Origin: Rachycentron canadum
Taxonomy: Eukaryota; Chordata; Actinopteri; Carangiformes; Rachycentridae
Reading direction: 5' to 3'
Assembly (NCBI GenBank): GCA_038496675.1
Contig: CM076648.1
Span: forward strand, 12,299,152 to 12,363,151
Length of the DNA: 64,000 nucleotides
Part shown: positions 22,601 through 34,445 of the stretch, piece after piece
Numbering within the stretch: the stretch's first letter is position 1
Layout: every line of letters begins with the position of its first letter
Program-made: the position numbers and the translations under genes
Notes under the pieces: model-generated
Seen by the model: only the letters and a program-made list of their open reading frames with translations
Told to the model about the DNA's origin: nothing
Databases searched by the model: none

Positions 22601-23524
22601 TTCGACAAAGCCTCCTTCAGGTAGATCAGGGAACGATAATTTTGATTCATTAGACATTTTCCTCTAATAGAGAAGGATGCAGTAATATATTTTTCATATT
22701 ATAACATTGATGGGATTCTGATACAGAAAAGAAACAAAACATTTGTCATTGTTACATTTTTTTTTAAATTTGTCATTTATTACTATACATCTGTATACAA
22801 TTTTGCTGAAGTTATATTTCCAGACCGCAAAAAACTGCAATTTGTTTTGTCTTGTCTTACCAGCTGATCCTGATTGAGTCTTTCGCCCTTATTCTTCTTT
22901 TCCTGATAGTCGTCCAGTTTTGACTATAAGAATATTGAAAAAAAATTAAATGCTAAATTTAGGACACATAAAAAATACCTGACAGATTAAAAAAAACACA
23001 AAATTTTTCAAGATGCTTTTATAAGGGGAGGGGGGTCTAGTCAGAAATGAATTACTTTCCAGACAGACGATTGTTGTCAAGCTCTTTAAGTCTTGAAACC
23101 TTGTGTCATAATTTCTAAGAATGTTTAAGTGAAAGTTTCTTACCATGCTGCTATAAGCTCAAAATCAACTAGCACCCGATTTAACCTCTCTTCTGACATT
23201 AAAATTAGATTTCTTCATTTGTGTTTCCACAATCCGTAAAAAGGAATAATTATGCCATTTCATTTTGATCACAAAAACCTAAGTTTGATCCACTGCAACA
23301 ATAAAACACAAATCTCACTACCTCATTATGGATAAGCAAAAGCAAAATTATGTGACAGCATATTTTTACTATGCAAAAACTACAGATACCTTTTTCTTTT
23401 CCATGTTGCGAACCTTCTTGTCAATCACACCAAGAATCTGCTTCATGGCCTCAGAATGACTACCATTTCCCAGGTCTGGGATGGCAGACTGGACACCATT
23501 GTTGCCAACCATTGCTGAAGGCAT
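16615..23524 (-). CDS. caprin1: Caprin-1, RNA-granule protein (complete coding sequence, 16 coding exons)
   Basis: Caprin-1 is a cytoplasmic RNA-binding protein that binds G3BP1 and FMRP and takes part in stress granules and translational control. Coding exons in order: 23390-23524, 22861-22923, 22528-22614, 21974-22215, 21733-21815, 19779-19955, 19634-19686, 19442-19525, 19181-19342, 18552-18660, 18343-18404, 17928-18059, 17627-17786, 17067-17255, 16844-16950, 16615-16701. All junctions are GT-AG and in frame, giving 643 residues. Residues about 25-200 form the conserved helical N-terminal region (EAMKQILGVIDKK, KTVLELQFLLDQLGDD). Gln233-239 is a CAG run followed by a Glu-rich stretch. YNFMQDSMLEF at 358-368 is the G3BP1-binding motif. 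GINVNAAPFQSVQ near 450 and the Gly/Arg-rich tail (NSRGMMNGYRG, GYEGYRPPFS) match the family. The start ATG is the first base of its exon. Confidence 0.95.
19849..19869 (-). repeat. (CAG)7 coding repeat in caprin1
   Basis: Seven uninterrupted CAG codons (CTG on the plus strand) encode Gln233-Gln239 and are followed by Glu codons. Uninterrupted CAG runs tend to vary in length within species. Confidence 0.9.
19985..21270 (+). mobile_element. Decayed and rearranged Tc1/mariner transposon in a caprin1 intron
   Basis: This lies in the intron between the exons at 19779-19955 and 21733-21815, opposite in direction to caprin1. The left end (from about 19989: AAGGTATTCAGACCCATTG, then GTGTTACAATCTATACTC) matches the terminal repeat of the salmonid-type Tc1 family as I know it. 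A T run at about 20070-20091 follows. From about 20870 to 21265 the plus strand follows the transposase 3' half (GACAGGGAGACTGGTCAG, then GTCCTTGAGTGGCCTAGTC, then GTGGAGAGACCTAAAGATGG, then GCTTGAGAGGATCTGGCAAG), with stops and frameshifts. The right terminal repeat is not recognisable. No active transposase can be encoded. Confidence 0.75.
20119..20363. repeat. 19-bp perfect inverted repeats around a small hAT-like insert, inside the Tc1 remnant
   Basis: CTTTATGGTAGAGAGGCTA (20119-20137) and its exact reverse complement (20345-20363) enclose 207 bp. The arms resemble the Tc1 transposase-coding segment containing TTTATGGTAGAGTGGC, so a piece of Tc1 is present in both orientations. The enclosed DNA begins CAAAGTATCCAAC (20142) and ends GTTGGAGACCCCTG (20341), which looks like the diverged ends of a hAT-type miniature element (CAGGGGTCTCCAAC ends). 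No clear 8-bp target duplication is seen. Confidence 0.6.
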
Positions 23525-24789
23525 CTATGGAGAGAAAATTTATCATATGCTTTAAATATGTATTTTCATGCCCAAATAAAAGGGACGTAACTTCAGGCTT
23601 GAGCTGAGGTAGGCCATCCCTTTTGTAAGGAGAGTCACTGCTCTATTCTGAGCCACCAATGACAATGCTGATGAACTTGAGTCCGGCAGTGCAGTGTATA
23701 CACAGCTCATACTTCTTATAAACCAGAGTGAAAATGTGGAAAACAACAACTGCACAAACGCCCATCCTATGTGATATTTCATATTTTCTTTCCACAATAA
23801 CTTGTTGGAAGATAACTCGTGTCTGTGTGTGCATGACTGCGTGGCAGAAGCTAAGGAAACATTAACTTGCTCTGAAATCTTTCTAGCAGAAGCGTTTGCC
23901 TTTTCTGTTATATTGTGAATACTGTCATTAAACAGCATTCGCTGTCGGGGTCGACTGGATATGAGGATTGATAGAAATGGATCCGATACACGAGGCTGCT
24001 GATTGTTTATGTAACAGTAGTATGCTCATGTCAGTGCCGTCATTTCTTTCACTAACTTAATGTCGCATGGGGTTAACATTAGGACACTAAAACTGGGCCA
24101 GAGGAAGTGAAACCGACATGATTGAGCAAATAAGCCCGTGTTTAATTTGGGCTGAGAGGCGAATAAAACTGATGGTAGTTTTCCCTGTGGTATCACCCAT
24201 TGATTTATTGAGGTGGCCAGTTGGGATTAGATAACGTGTAGGCACGTTAAAGTTAATTAGAAAGCAAGTTATCAAAAGTTAAAATGTCGGCCTTCTATTC
24301 AAAGTTAAAAACCATGGCTCCCTTACAGACATCGGCTAACCTTATAGCCACACGCTTGCGATGCGTAGCTAACACCAACTCACATAACGTCGGTTGTAAC
24401 ATAGTAAAAACGTCTTGTGGCTTTGTTATCAACTGAGAGAGGTTAATGTTAGCTAGCTGCATCAAATCAGTGCAGTAAGCGGGGAACAACTGTTCCTAAT
24501 CTCCCCGTCCCATTGTTAGCTGGGAAGCTAGCGTGCACGTTAACGTTATGCGGTCAATGCCTCGACTTTAACGGAGGTCAGGTAAAACACGATTGAGAAA
24601 AAAAACAAAACAAAAAACCGTATGTCTGGATTCTTATAAAAGTCACGTCTATCCGCGACGTTTTTTTTTTTTTTTTTAAACCGTGAAACAGAAAAAACAC
24701 CACGGGACGCTGCGACAACTCGTTTTGTGCGAGCAAATGCGACTAAAGACGATTTGTTAAACTTCTGTCTGTTGGTGTGAACTACATAC

Positions 24790-24995
24790 CTTTATACTCT
24801 TTGTCTTCAAAGAGATCCCCTTTATCGGATTTCACGTTAGCTGTATAAGTGCAGTCCGTATCTTTTATCTCCACGGTATTTTTCTAGAAGGATGCTCAGG
24901 CTCACACCGGCCAATGGCTGACTAGCTGCTGCTAGGCTAACTGTAGCGGCTACAAGGACCCCTCATCTGACCTGAAGACTGCCTGAGAGTAAATT
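24790..24995 (-). promoter_or_regulatory. caprin1 5' untranslated exon and promoter area
   Basis: On the minus strand GTATAAAG followed by GTATGTAG makes a good splice donor at 24789/24790, and its exon reads upstream through AAGAGATCCCCTTTATCCGG-like sequence. Since the first coding exon begins exactly with ATG at 23524, this exon probably supplies the 5' untranslated region. The start site is likely between about 24850 and 24990; a T run at 24661-24677 and a region with several CG dinucleotides (24520-24760) lie in the first intron. The exon limit upstream cannot be fixed. Confidence 0.5.
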
Positions 24996-27292
24996 AAAAT
25001 GTTGAAAAAAATTAACAGGTGTTATTCTGCTGTCGGACCTGATGGTGCACCGCTGGGATTTCTCCCACCTGAAATATCACAATATGATGTTGATGTAACA
25101 CGTGAATTTTATGAGGGGCGGTGTAAACCGCATCTTTCATCATTGATAATCAGCAACATCATTGCTGCCAATGCATGGCCATTATGTAATTCAATTTTTC
25201 TTTTGAATGCTTCTCAAATATGATGTGAGACAACTTTATAAGAAGAAAAGCAGAATTTTAGCAATATAGGGGTCACAATTAAGCTTCCCACGTTTTATTG
25301 GTTGTAAATTTAAAAGGAAAGTAGGTCCTTTATGCCCAGTCTCATGATCTCTCCCTGAGCTGAAGTCTGAGCCAGAGTAATAGCAGAAATTGAACAGAAG
25401 ATGGCGGAGGTGTCTCATCTCCTTCAGGCTAATACTGCTCAAAATGTTCTGAAAAACCTCCTCCAAGCCAAGTCCTGTTGTCTCCTGGTGTGTGTTCACT
25501 GTCATGCTGTATCATGCTGTAAATTTCACACTGTATTCTCTCTGTATTATCAGTAGTTTTCAGGGGATAATGTGGTGAACTGCACACAATACATGACACA
25601 TGCATAGTCCTACTGCTTATTTATGTTGTTCATGTTTTAAGATCAATTGACATTTCACAACTAAATACTGAAAAAAAAAATTTCAGCTTAGAGGTGATTT
25701 GTATTCAAACATTTCTAAGTAGAGACTTGACTTGATATTTTATCCTTATGATTTAAATGGTTTTATTCCACTATGGCCATGTAATAGGGGATTTGTAAGC
25801 ATATTTGTTTTGGATGAGAGCAGGTAGTGAAAGTTCAGATTTCTTATGTGTTGCATCATATGGTAAAAATATCAGCATATGAGCTCATCAGTGTTATTAA
25901 ACCCTCAGAGCTTTAGACCTTCTCAATGAACTTTCACAGTAAGTTTTCACACCTCCTTTATGATCCCTGTGTCTCTTTTTCTGATCGATGTCAGGCATGT
26001 CTGTAACTTGTGAGGTGGGGGTGTATGAATCTTTAGCTCCTCTCTCTGATGTGGGCTGCTGAGTAATGGCCATACATCCTTCAGTGCTCCTCTCCTGCAG
26101 CACATTTGACTGGATTAAATATGTGCAGAGGATTTATTGGCTAAAAACCCACAAGAGTCCCACAAACACTTTGGCCCCAGACCACTTGTAGTGCAGCTCA
26201 AGCACAGGAATTCATCTGCAACGCCTCTGGATTCCTGACTTTCTGCTCTCTCTTTCATACCATATATCATTTCCTCCATTACCTTTTCTTTACACTCTTA
26301 TTCATCCTAAGTCTGTCATTGTCTCAAAATTGTTTTTATTTTGTGACAATTCACTTGAAAGTCTGAGGTCAAATCAGGATCCTGGTTGTTTCCAGACTTT
26401 TTTGGGTGGTGAGGGGCTTTTTTCCACCCACAGCCTCTCTTCTATTTGTTGGGTAACATTAATAATTCATGACCCACATGTCTTACAGACAGAATACAAG
26501 CATCTCCACTTAACTGCCATCATTATAATTGTTACAGCCACAGAACTTTATTCACCATTGGGCAATTTGTTGTTTACAGTGCAGTCTTTTGGGACAAACT
26601 CTGATGATTGGTATCTCCAATCCAGTTGCATTTTAAACCAATTGCATCTCACTACAGTACATGCACATGGGCATTCCATCAATGAATTTGGTGATGAAAG
26701 TATTAACTGTAGTCACTGCAAAGCTCATGTGGCACCCACATTTTGTTTGTTTTGCTTGTAAATTTGAAAGGTGGACCTCACAAGGTGACAGAGCAGTAGC
26801 AAAATGCATTATCACAAATGTGAGAACATATTTTCATAAGTCTTTTGACACACACGGAGAAGAAAATGGACACTCATGTCTGTACAAAAGATGTAAACCA
26901 ATAAGTGCACCAAATGCCTCTCCAGACAACTGTATGATTTTACTAGAGTAACTTCATGAGTTCAAAGGGGCACATGGCGGTCAATATCCACGGTCTGATT
27001 CAATTATACACAAAACATCTGTGGAAGCTACACATAATATGACCGCTGAATTCAGGTGCATGCAACAGGTGATATGAATTACAATTTGTATAATTAAGTT
27101 GTGCATGTGGCTGTAATTAACACACTGATATCCCAACACAAAATAGGCTACTGTGCGTGATTAACCTATGTGTACATTTACCCTTATACCACATTCAGTA
27201 TCTCTCTGAAGACACACACCCACATGTCCAATAGATTACATTTATGTGTGTATGCAATAGATAAGTAGATGAGTAGTAATTATTATCCGAGC
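24996..27292. other. Intergenic, start of the gene-poor stretch
   Basis: A 75-codon plus-strand open frame (24999-25223) lies head to head with caprin1 but has no recognised similarity. The remaining sequence is AT-rich with chance open frames. No gene, RNA or transposon end is supported. Confidence 0.4.
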
Positions 27293-27702
27293 ATATATAT
27301 ATATATATATATNNNNNNNNNNNNNNNNNNNNNNNNNNNNNNNNNNNNNNNNNNNNNNNNNNNNNNNNNNNNNNNNNNNNNNNNNNNNNNNNNNNNNNNN
27401 NNNNNNNNNNNNNNNNNNNNNNNNNNNNNNNNNNNNNNNNNNNNNNNNNNNNNNNNNNNNNNNNNNNNNNNNNNNNNNNNNNNNNNNNNNNNNNNNNNNN
27501 NNNNNNNNNNNNNNNNNNNNNNNNNNNNNNNNNNNNNNNNNNNNNNNNNNNNNNNNNNNNNNNNNNNNNNNNNNNNNNNNNNNNNNNNNNNNNNNNNNNN
27601 NNNNNNNNNNNNNNNNNNNNNNNNNNNNNNNNNNNNNNNNNNNNNNNNNNNNNNNNNNNNNNNNNNNNNNNNNNNNNNNNNNNNNNNNNNNNNNNNNNNN
27701 NN

Positions 27703-27736
<34 letters not shown>
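27293..27736. repeat. (TA)n microsatellite interrupted by an assembly gap
   Basis: Alternating AT/TA at 27293-27312 and 27703-27736 flank 390 unknown bases (27313-27702). The gap is most easily explained by failure to assemble a long TA tract, and its stated length may be a placeholder. Nothing can be said about sequence within it. Confidence 0.95.
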
Positions 27737-27739
<3 letters not shown>

Positions 27740-29399
27740 TGTTATGTTTATGTTTATATTAAGTTACATATAAAATGCATTTGACAGTTGAAATCAGAAT
27801 CTTACTTATTACAGATAATGAATAAACGTGACTTGGTTTCTTTTGGTTTCTCTTGCTTTCCCCTATTATAAATAACATTGCGCAGTTCAGGCATGTTTGT
27901 TTTGTTGTTGTTAGATGGCTTGCTCTCACTGTGAGGAATGAAGCAAATGAGAAGGTGGAGGAAAGGTGAACTATGACCTTTGACTTCCTTTTCTGCATTG
28001 CGTGACTAGTGTTGGCTCTCAAAGCCCAAACCTTAGTACTGGGTCAGCACTAACCCGGTCTGCTCAGTGACAGGAATCCAACACACAAACTGATATTATC
28101 TGACAGCATGAAACCAGAGCAGACCTGGCACCTCTGTCCTACCGAGCCAGGCCCAGAGGGCATCATGGGAAGCCAGCTCAGGGATGAAACGCCACTGGAG
28201 ATTCATAGTTTTTCGACCACCTCTGGAGCTAGATGTGGAATAACATCTGTCAGTCATGGACATGGTTAAAGTAGCACTCCACTTCTAGCTACACAATTTG
28301 TAGAGGATTTCATGGCTTTCACCATTAAACAATAATTGCATTCATACATATTTATCAATTAATGTCCTGGAATTTATTCAGTCATTTTCTGGAACTAAAA
28401 TATGCTAAATACAAATAAAAGATTTACTTGAGAGAATGATATCAGAGCTAACATTTTGCTACTGATGTTGAAGTAGGAGTAACAATGAAGGAGATGTGAA
28501 ATAAGTATGTTGTTTTCATAATTTCAATATCAGAGCTTCTACATAAATGACAAGCAATACGTTGCGCTGAAACGTAGATTTGTGTACTGCTTTTGAACAT
28601 TCTGTGGTTTTCATTAAAACTAAGTCCATTTTGCTGTAAAGTGAATGGAATGTGTCATGTTTACTCTGCGTTTAGATTCAGATCAGTTTGGATGAAAATC
28701 TCAGGGCCAAATAACCTCCACTGTCCATTTGTGTATTTCAAAGTTATTCGTTATTCAAGTTTTGGACTTCCACTGTTACCTCGGGTGAAATCCAACCCCT
28801 CTGAAAAACCAAAACAAAAGAGATGTAGAGATAATAATGTTTCAACCAAGCAAGTCAAACTAGAAACATACTTGGATGCAGCCTGACTGTGGAGATGGTA
28901 TCAACCACCAACTGTGAATGGCCACAAAAATGTCTGAAATCCTTGAATATTTTGTAAAATTAAGTTTGTGTTGCAACAGTAGAGATTTGGGTTCTCAAAT
29001 ATTTAGTCATGTTATCATTTATAGAAATATATCCACACATTTAAAGGTAAGAAATGCAAAAATGCTAAAAAAATCTTAAATAGTACCCACTTAAATCAAA
29101 TGTCCATATGTGAAATATGTAATGGAAGGCAGAGTGGGAGGACTAGAGCAAAAAAAGCCTGGTAAAGTTGTAGGGAAACACTGTACCTAAATGAGAACTG
29201 TAATACACATTCATCATATGCCAAGTCAGAGCTTAAACAAACAAGCGAAGACCTGGATAATGACAAATGTGCGACTGTTTTAAATGAGTGTGCACAGAGC
29301 TCTGATATATGCACGATTGTTTCCTATAAGTATTCGTGCAACATCAGGACACACAGACGGCTGACGTCTGGTTTACATCCTAAGCGAAAGTCTCTGTCA

Positions 29400-29720
29400 T
29401 GACTCCCCCATATCCCAGAATTCCTTGTGTTTCTAGTGAGGCGTTTGCATAGAAAGAGAGAGTATCTGGACCCTGTCAGCATTTCCCTACAGACTCAATT
29501 ATACAGACTGGCTAAATTAGATCAGCTTTGATTGCTATTTCAAATGATGGGAATAACATGAAGTTGTGTGTCTGTCATTCCCACCCATCTCACGCTGTCC
29601 TATTTACTGTTGGAGTGCTGTGCACAATTCTGTCCAGAGCTGGTGAGTGAGTGGGCGTTGTGACATTGATGAAGGGCTGACGTGGCAGGTGCTCTGTGGA
29701 TGATCTGGGGTCAGACTCTA
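29400..29720. promoter_or_regulatory. Candidate non-coding regulatory segment A
   Basis: Balanced base composition with motifs such as CTTTGATT (29526-29533, TCF/LEF-like), ACTCAATTATAC and CTAAATTAGATC (homeodomain-core ATTA/TAAT types). No open frame explains it. Regulatory function is inference from appearance and from being 20 kb upstream of alx4. Confidence 0.25.
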
Positions 29721-30478
29721 GATTGAGCCTGAAGAGACTTTAAAGAAAGGCAGACTTTTGACACTATACACCAGGCATCTGTTATAGTATGTGGATTTAT
29801 ACAGAGTAACCAGCACCTTTTGACTCCATCATAGACTCACACACCCTGCTGCCACGCAAAGGTTGAAATAGCCTTAAGAAGAGTACCAGGAGCACAACAA
29901 GTACACCACAGTGACCAAGACTGATTTTAGTCATCTGCAGTTCCACGACAAGTGTCTATTTCTGTGACAGGAGCTTATTTATACTGGTTCTATACCAGTA
30001 TATCGCCCACTACATGTTATGTTGTGTTTTGCTGTCTGTGTATATTTTGCATGTGTGTACTTACATGTGTGCTCGTTGTCATCATTACACTGCCTTATTG
30101 GTAAATGGCTTGTACTGGGTGAAATTACATATTATAAAAAGAATCACGGAGAGATGAGGGTGGATTAGGATGGAGCACAACCCCACAAAAATATGACACA
30201 ATATCAATTTTAAGATCATAAATTTTTAGTACCATGTTTGAGTACCATAAAATGTAAAGTGTTGATACTGTTAAACAGTGTGTTGTTAATTAATGTGGTA
30301 TCCTTGTTCAATCCTTGCACATTCCACCAGCTTTCCAAAGACTATTACAACTGTTCATGTAAAATAACACAGATTGAAAAAAAAAAAAAATCTATATATA
30401 TACTTTAAATAAACATGGCTCACAGGATGTTTCTTAGCCTATTTTACCTCTTCAGTATCAGCAATGATGATCCTGTCA

Positions 30479-30493
30479 CATATATATATATAT

Positions 30494-30527
<34 letters not shown>

Positions 30528-30528
30528 T
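30479..30528. repeat. Compound microsatellite (TA)n(CATA)n(CA)n
   Basis: About 50 bp of alternating purine-pyrimidine sequence, changing from TA to CATA and then CA units. Confidence 0.9.
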
Positions 30529-33500
30529 CTTTATAATTGGTGACTTGATCAAATAAGATATGAAATGTCTTTCTAAAATGTGTGGGTAGTGGTAGTTGGT
30601 AAGCAGAGAAACAGAGAAAAGGAGGCAGTGTGTGACTGACATCTGAGGCACAACAGTTCATTATATAGTTAAAGCTGCAGATCAAGTGGTATGGTGGTGG
30701 TGTGACTATGCATTCATTGTGAGGCAGCCTTATGTTACACCAGGTAGAGAATAAACAGGCCAAAGAAAATTGAGCTTGGCAACTTTCCCATCATCGACCA
30801 TTAAATTAAGTTGGTTTATTAAGTCTGGAAAAAATATCCATAACACATAGTTTTAAAACTGATAACAAAGCAGAGCTTTCAAAGGGCATGCCTCATCTCC
30901 AGTACAACCTCTGACGCAAATTCACTCGCAATTATGTACCAACATGTGCGAGCAGTAACTGTCTCCAATTTGGATTGAATTAGCTCTGAAGTTAGAACTC
31001 TGAAATTTATGGTGAGCAAGAATTTAAGATTTTCCAAACTAGTTTTAGTTTAGCAAATCTTTAGATTGCGACATGTGGGCAAAAAAAAGCAAACAAGCCG
31101 TAGCCCACTCACCCATCCCTAAGGTGACAGAAGTGAAAAATAACAAATTCATGATGCTATGTGAAGTCACAAAGTTGCAATGCATAACGAGTAAAACATA
31201 CTTCAGTCTCGTCAAAGTAAAGAATAAAGAATTTTGCAAAATGATCTTTTCAATTTTGCAGTTCACTTATTCCATAATAATGTGATGTACAGTTGGAGAA
31301 CTAGTCACTTTCTGACTTGCTAATCTGTTGGCTGTTAGGCGTGTTTCCTTAGACTAACAAGACTAATGGGCACATAGTGCTGCAGTAGCCTCCATATGCA
31401 CTGACCGTATGTATCTTGGTCAAACATGACATCTGTTTGGCCTGTCTTGCTTTGACTTATGTCAAGCTGTGACTAATCCCTCCTGTTGCTCTGTATCTGC
31501 ATGCGAAAGAGGAGACTGCAGTGATGCTTGGACTTTGTGCTCAAGCTGAGGCTTTTGATGTCTCATGCCCCTGTGTCCTTAAAATAATTGTCATTGGTTG
31601 TTCAATCACACTGATTTTTAGAGATCATTATATGAAAAAGAACAGCTAGTCTTTTCTCTTTTGGTTGTAAAATATAATAAAGCCATAATCATGCCCATTC
31701 AGTTTACCTCAATAAACATTTTTTGGGGTTAGGGACTTGGTCCCTATGGATAGGAACAGAGCTGTGGTTCTGGTTTTAAACACTGTACTGCCAGGAGGAA
31801 CAGAGGCTTCAGAGCCTGCAGAATCTCCTGTCAGTGAAATAAGGTCAAGCCATGCAGATAGCCAGCAGGGCTTGTTTCCCCCTGTCAGTAAAGAGAGAAG
31901 AGCATGAACAGTGTAAATACAGCACTTCCTCCTCCTCCTCCTCATGGTTTTCATTCTCAGTAGCATTTTCCTTTCACTCTGTGCATCTCATGTCCCAGAC
32001 TCAGATCTTACAACAACTTTTAAAATGACAAGAAACAGTATTCATTCTCATGTTGACAGAACTAAACAAGCTAGAATTAATTTTGCGTATTTGATGTTAG
32101 GTCTGTGTATGCACATTTTAAATAAAAACTCATCTTTGATTACACTTGACATAATTCTGCTACAGTGTACTTCAGGACAAAGGCATGCAGGACAAAATAA
32201 TTACAGTGACCTTACAGATGCAATCAAGAGCCTCAGTGTCCTCCAGCAGTTCTCCGCTCTTTGTTCCACAGGGCCATCTTAAGCACTTGTGTTTGCTGCT
32301 TGTACTACAAAACAAACAAAGACGAGCAGAGCTGGAACAGTGATTAGAGAAATCAACAAATCCTCGACAGGACATGAGCGCATGGGCCTCTAGGCCGGAT
32401 CAGGTTCTTTGGAAAGGGTGAGTCAATGAGGTTAGAGGACGAAAGATGAATGTGAGGAGGGGGGTTGGAGAGGAGGGAGCAGAGATGCCGTGGGACCAGA
32501 GGTGTGAACTTCAAGCCGACAGAGCAGCTTCTCTTGATTTAGTTTACCATATCCGTCATGGGAACATCACTTCTATTTTCTTTTCATTACAAGACCAATC
32601 TCTTCACAATCCTTCCAAACAACAGTGGAATAACAGCTTATTTGCTCTGTGTGGCCTTGGTGGAAGTTGGGGGGATTGTGGTGTGTTTGGGGGTCTGCGT
32701 GATCCTCTTTATTGTTGGGATCAATGCTCGGTGAAGGTAGAAACAATCTTTTCACTCACTGTAAAACAAAATTTTCCCAAACAACGGCCCTCTGGATTTT
32801 TCTCCACTGAGGGATCTTACAGGTTAGATCTCTCCTAAGCATGCACATGATGTTGCAAGTAAACAATCTATTTAGATAGTAAAGTAAAAATGAACTAATT
32901 AAAAGAGAGAACTTTGATGATTGAGATTTAAAATATGCTTGAGATGGAGAAGTCTCCAACAGGTGTGTAGGAGAAAAGGCAATAATGTAGAATGAAAAAT
33001 CAACCCATACAGCATACTGTCAGCAGGTACGGTAAATTCATTACATCACAATATACGTGTCGCCGTGTCAAGCGACCGTCATTAGGACCAACAGACAGCT
33101 AAAATAGACCATTTGGTTTTTGCTGCAAAACTTTAAAATTCCCAAACAACTAAAAACGGACAGACATTTTTGCCCAGTTTGAAAACATGAGCAGATGTTT
33201 TCCTGTCTTGGTTTATTTGGGCAGACAGGTGAGTGATGCATAATGCCATGGCTTGGCACGCCTATGCGTGGCTCAGCTCTGTGTCCACCTAATTGTCGTT
33301 CCCACACATAGCCTGCTTCAAATCAGACCTGACAGCCTGTTCACAGCAAACACCCAGAGAGACTCTCTGCATACGTGTGAAATGCTTTAGGGTCTGTTTA
33401 GAGTTTCCCGGAGGACTTGTTTAAGAAGTGTTTAACTGTACAGATGGCCCTGGTTTTGAGGGTGGGTGGGGTGGGTACTAGTAATCAAAAGAAGACAAAA

Positions 33501-34129
33501 CTGATGATGGTCGGTCAAATTCCTCTGAAAACCTCTGTGAAAAGCTGAAGATCCACAGAGAAGAATGTTGATCCCCAAAGAGATAGGTTAAGGGGCAGCC
33601 AGTAACATCTGCAATGTCATATATGTCTCCGTATAATTAAAAGCTAGTTTTGTCAGTGTGGTCTGAAAAAAATGGCAATAAATTAATGCTGCATTAGAAG
33701 GAAATAAAACAAAGGTTGTGTATGTGCTATTATATACTTTAGGAGCCCTGTTTTCATCCATGTGTATGGTATGTCTCTGCCTGGAGTCCTTGAGATAGCT
33801 TCTTTCCATACTAGCATGTGTGAAAAGAAGAACATGAACTGTTCATTTTCAAAATCACGTTAACACCAGAGTGGAACTGGAAAATGTCTGTTTTGAAAAA
33901 TAAATCCAGGACTGATCTTATGAGTGAATCAAAGGGATATTTTGAACATTATATCGGCAATTATTGTCTGGGGACTGTGGTGCTATCCAGCTATTCAGTT
34001 TTTTTCAAACAGCCAGACACTCTGTATACCCCCCCTTTTTTTTTGTCTGGGCTTAGCTTTCAATGTAACTGCAATCAACCACAACAAGATTTTTGAGGCC
34101 CAGCATTTATCCCTCAGAAATCCCACCAA

Positions 34130-34445
34130 ACGTGAGTAGTATTGGAATTCCGGAGCACCATGCCAACCGTGAAGCCTCCCTGCATCTCACAAGCGCTGCA
34201 CGGAGGGGCAATTTTCCTCCAGCTGAACTTCCCAAAGCTGCCTCACCTGGAATCAATCTGTAACACAATCGAAGGGTCCTGACTTGAAAGCCCATTCCTT
34301 CCCTTTGATAGTCTCTTCTTGGTAGCCTGCATGGCGCTGGAAACAGGCCTTTTGTAATCTGCAGATACAAAAAAGCCAGGGATTGGGACGAGTATCCACC
34401 CATCAAAGTGTATTATGCAAATAATTGAGAAACAAAGCTCAGATG
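34130..34445. promoter_or_regulatory. Candidate non-coding regulatory segment B (TCF/LEF, POU, SOX motifs)
   Basis: Compact segment with CTTTGAT at 34303-34309, CATCAAAG at 34401-34408 (both TCF/LEF-like), an octamer ATGCAAAT at 34415-34422 overlapping ATAATTGA (34421-34428), and AACAAAG at 34431-34437 (SOX-like). The four motifs at the right end fall within 37 bases. Possible role as a distal enhancer of alx4 is inference. Confidence 0.3.

Larger units (their letters stand above)
27737..34129. other. Intergenic gene desert, left part
   Basis: No exon could be supported. It contains a compound microsatellite at 30479-30528 ((TA)n, (CATA)n, (CA)n), an A run near 30379 and CCT repeats near 31927. 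A 300-bp segment at 29400-29720 is relatively free of simple repeats and is listed separately. Confidence 0.4.

Noticed and set aside
26330..26761. 143-codon plus-strand open frame
   Set aside because: Composition follows AT-rich background, there is no recognisable motif, and no splice or promoter context supports it.
27269..27784. 171-codon open frame across the unknown bases
   Set aside because: It is open only because unknown bases and TA repeats contain no readable stop in that frame; it is an artefact of the assembly gap.
32446..32838. 130-codon plus-strand open frame
   Set aside because: No family resemblance; tryptophan, glycine and cysteine content follows a local G-rich stretch. 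A chance frame is more likely.
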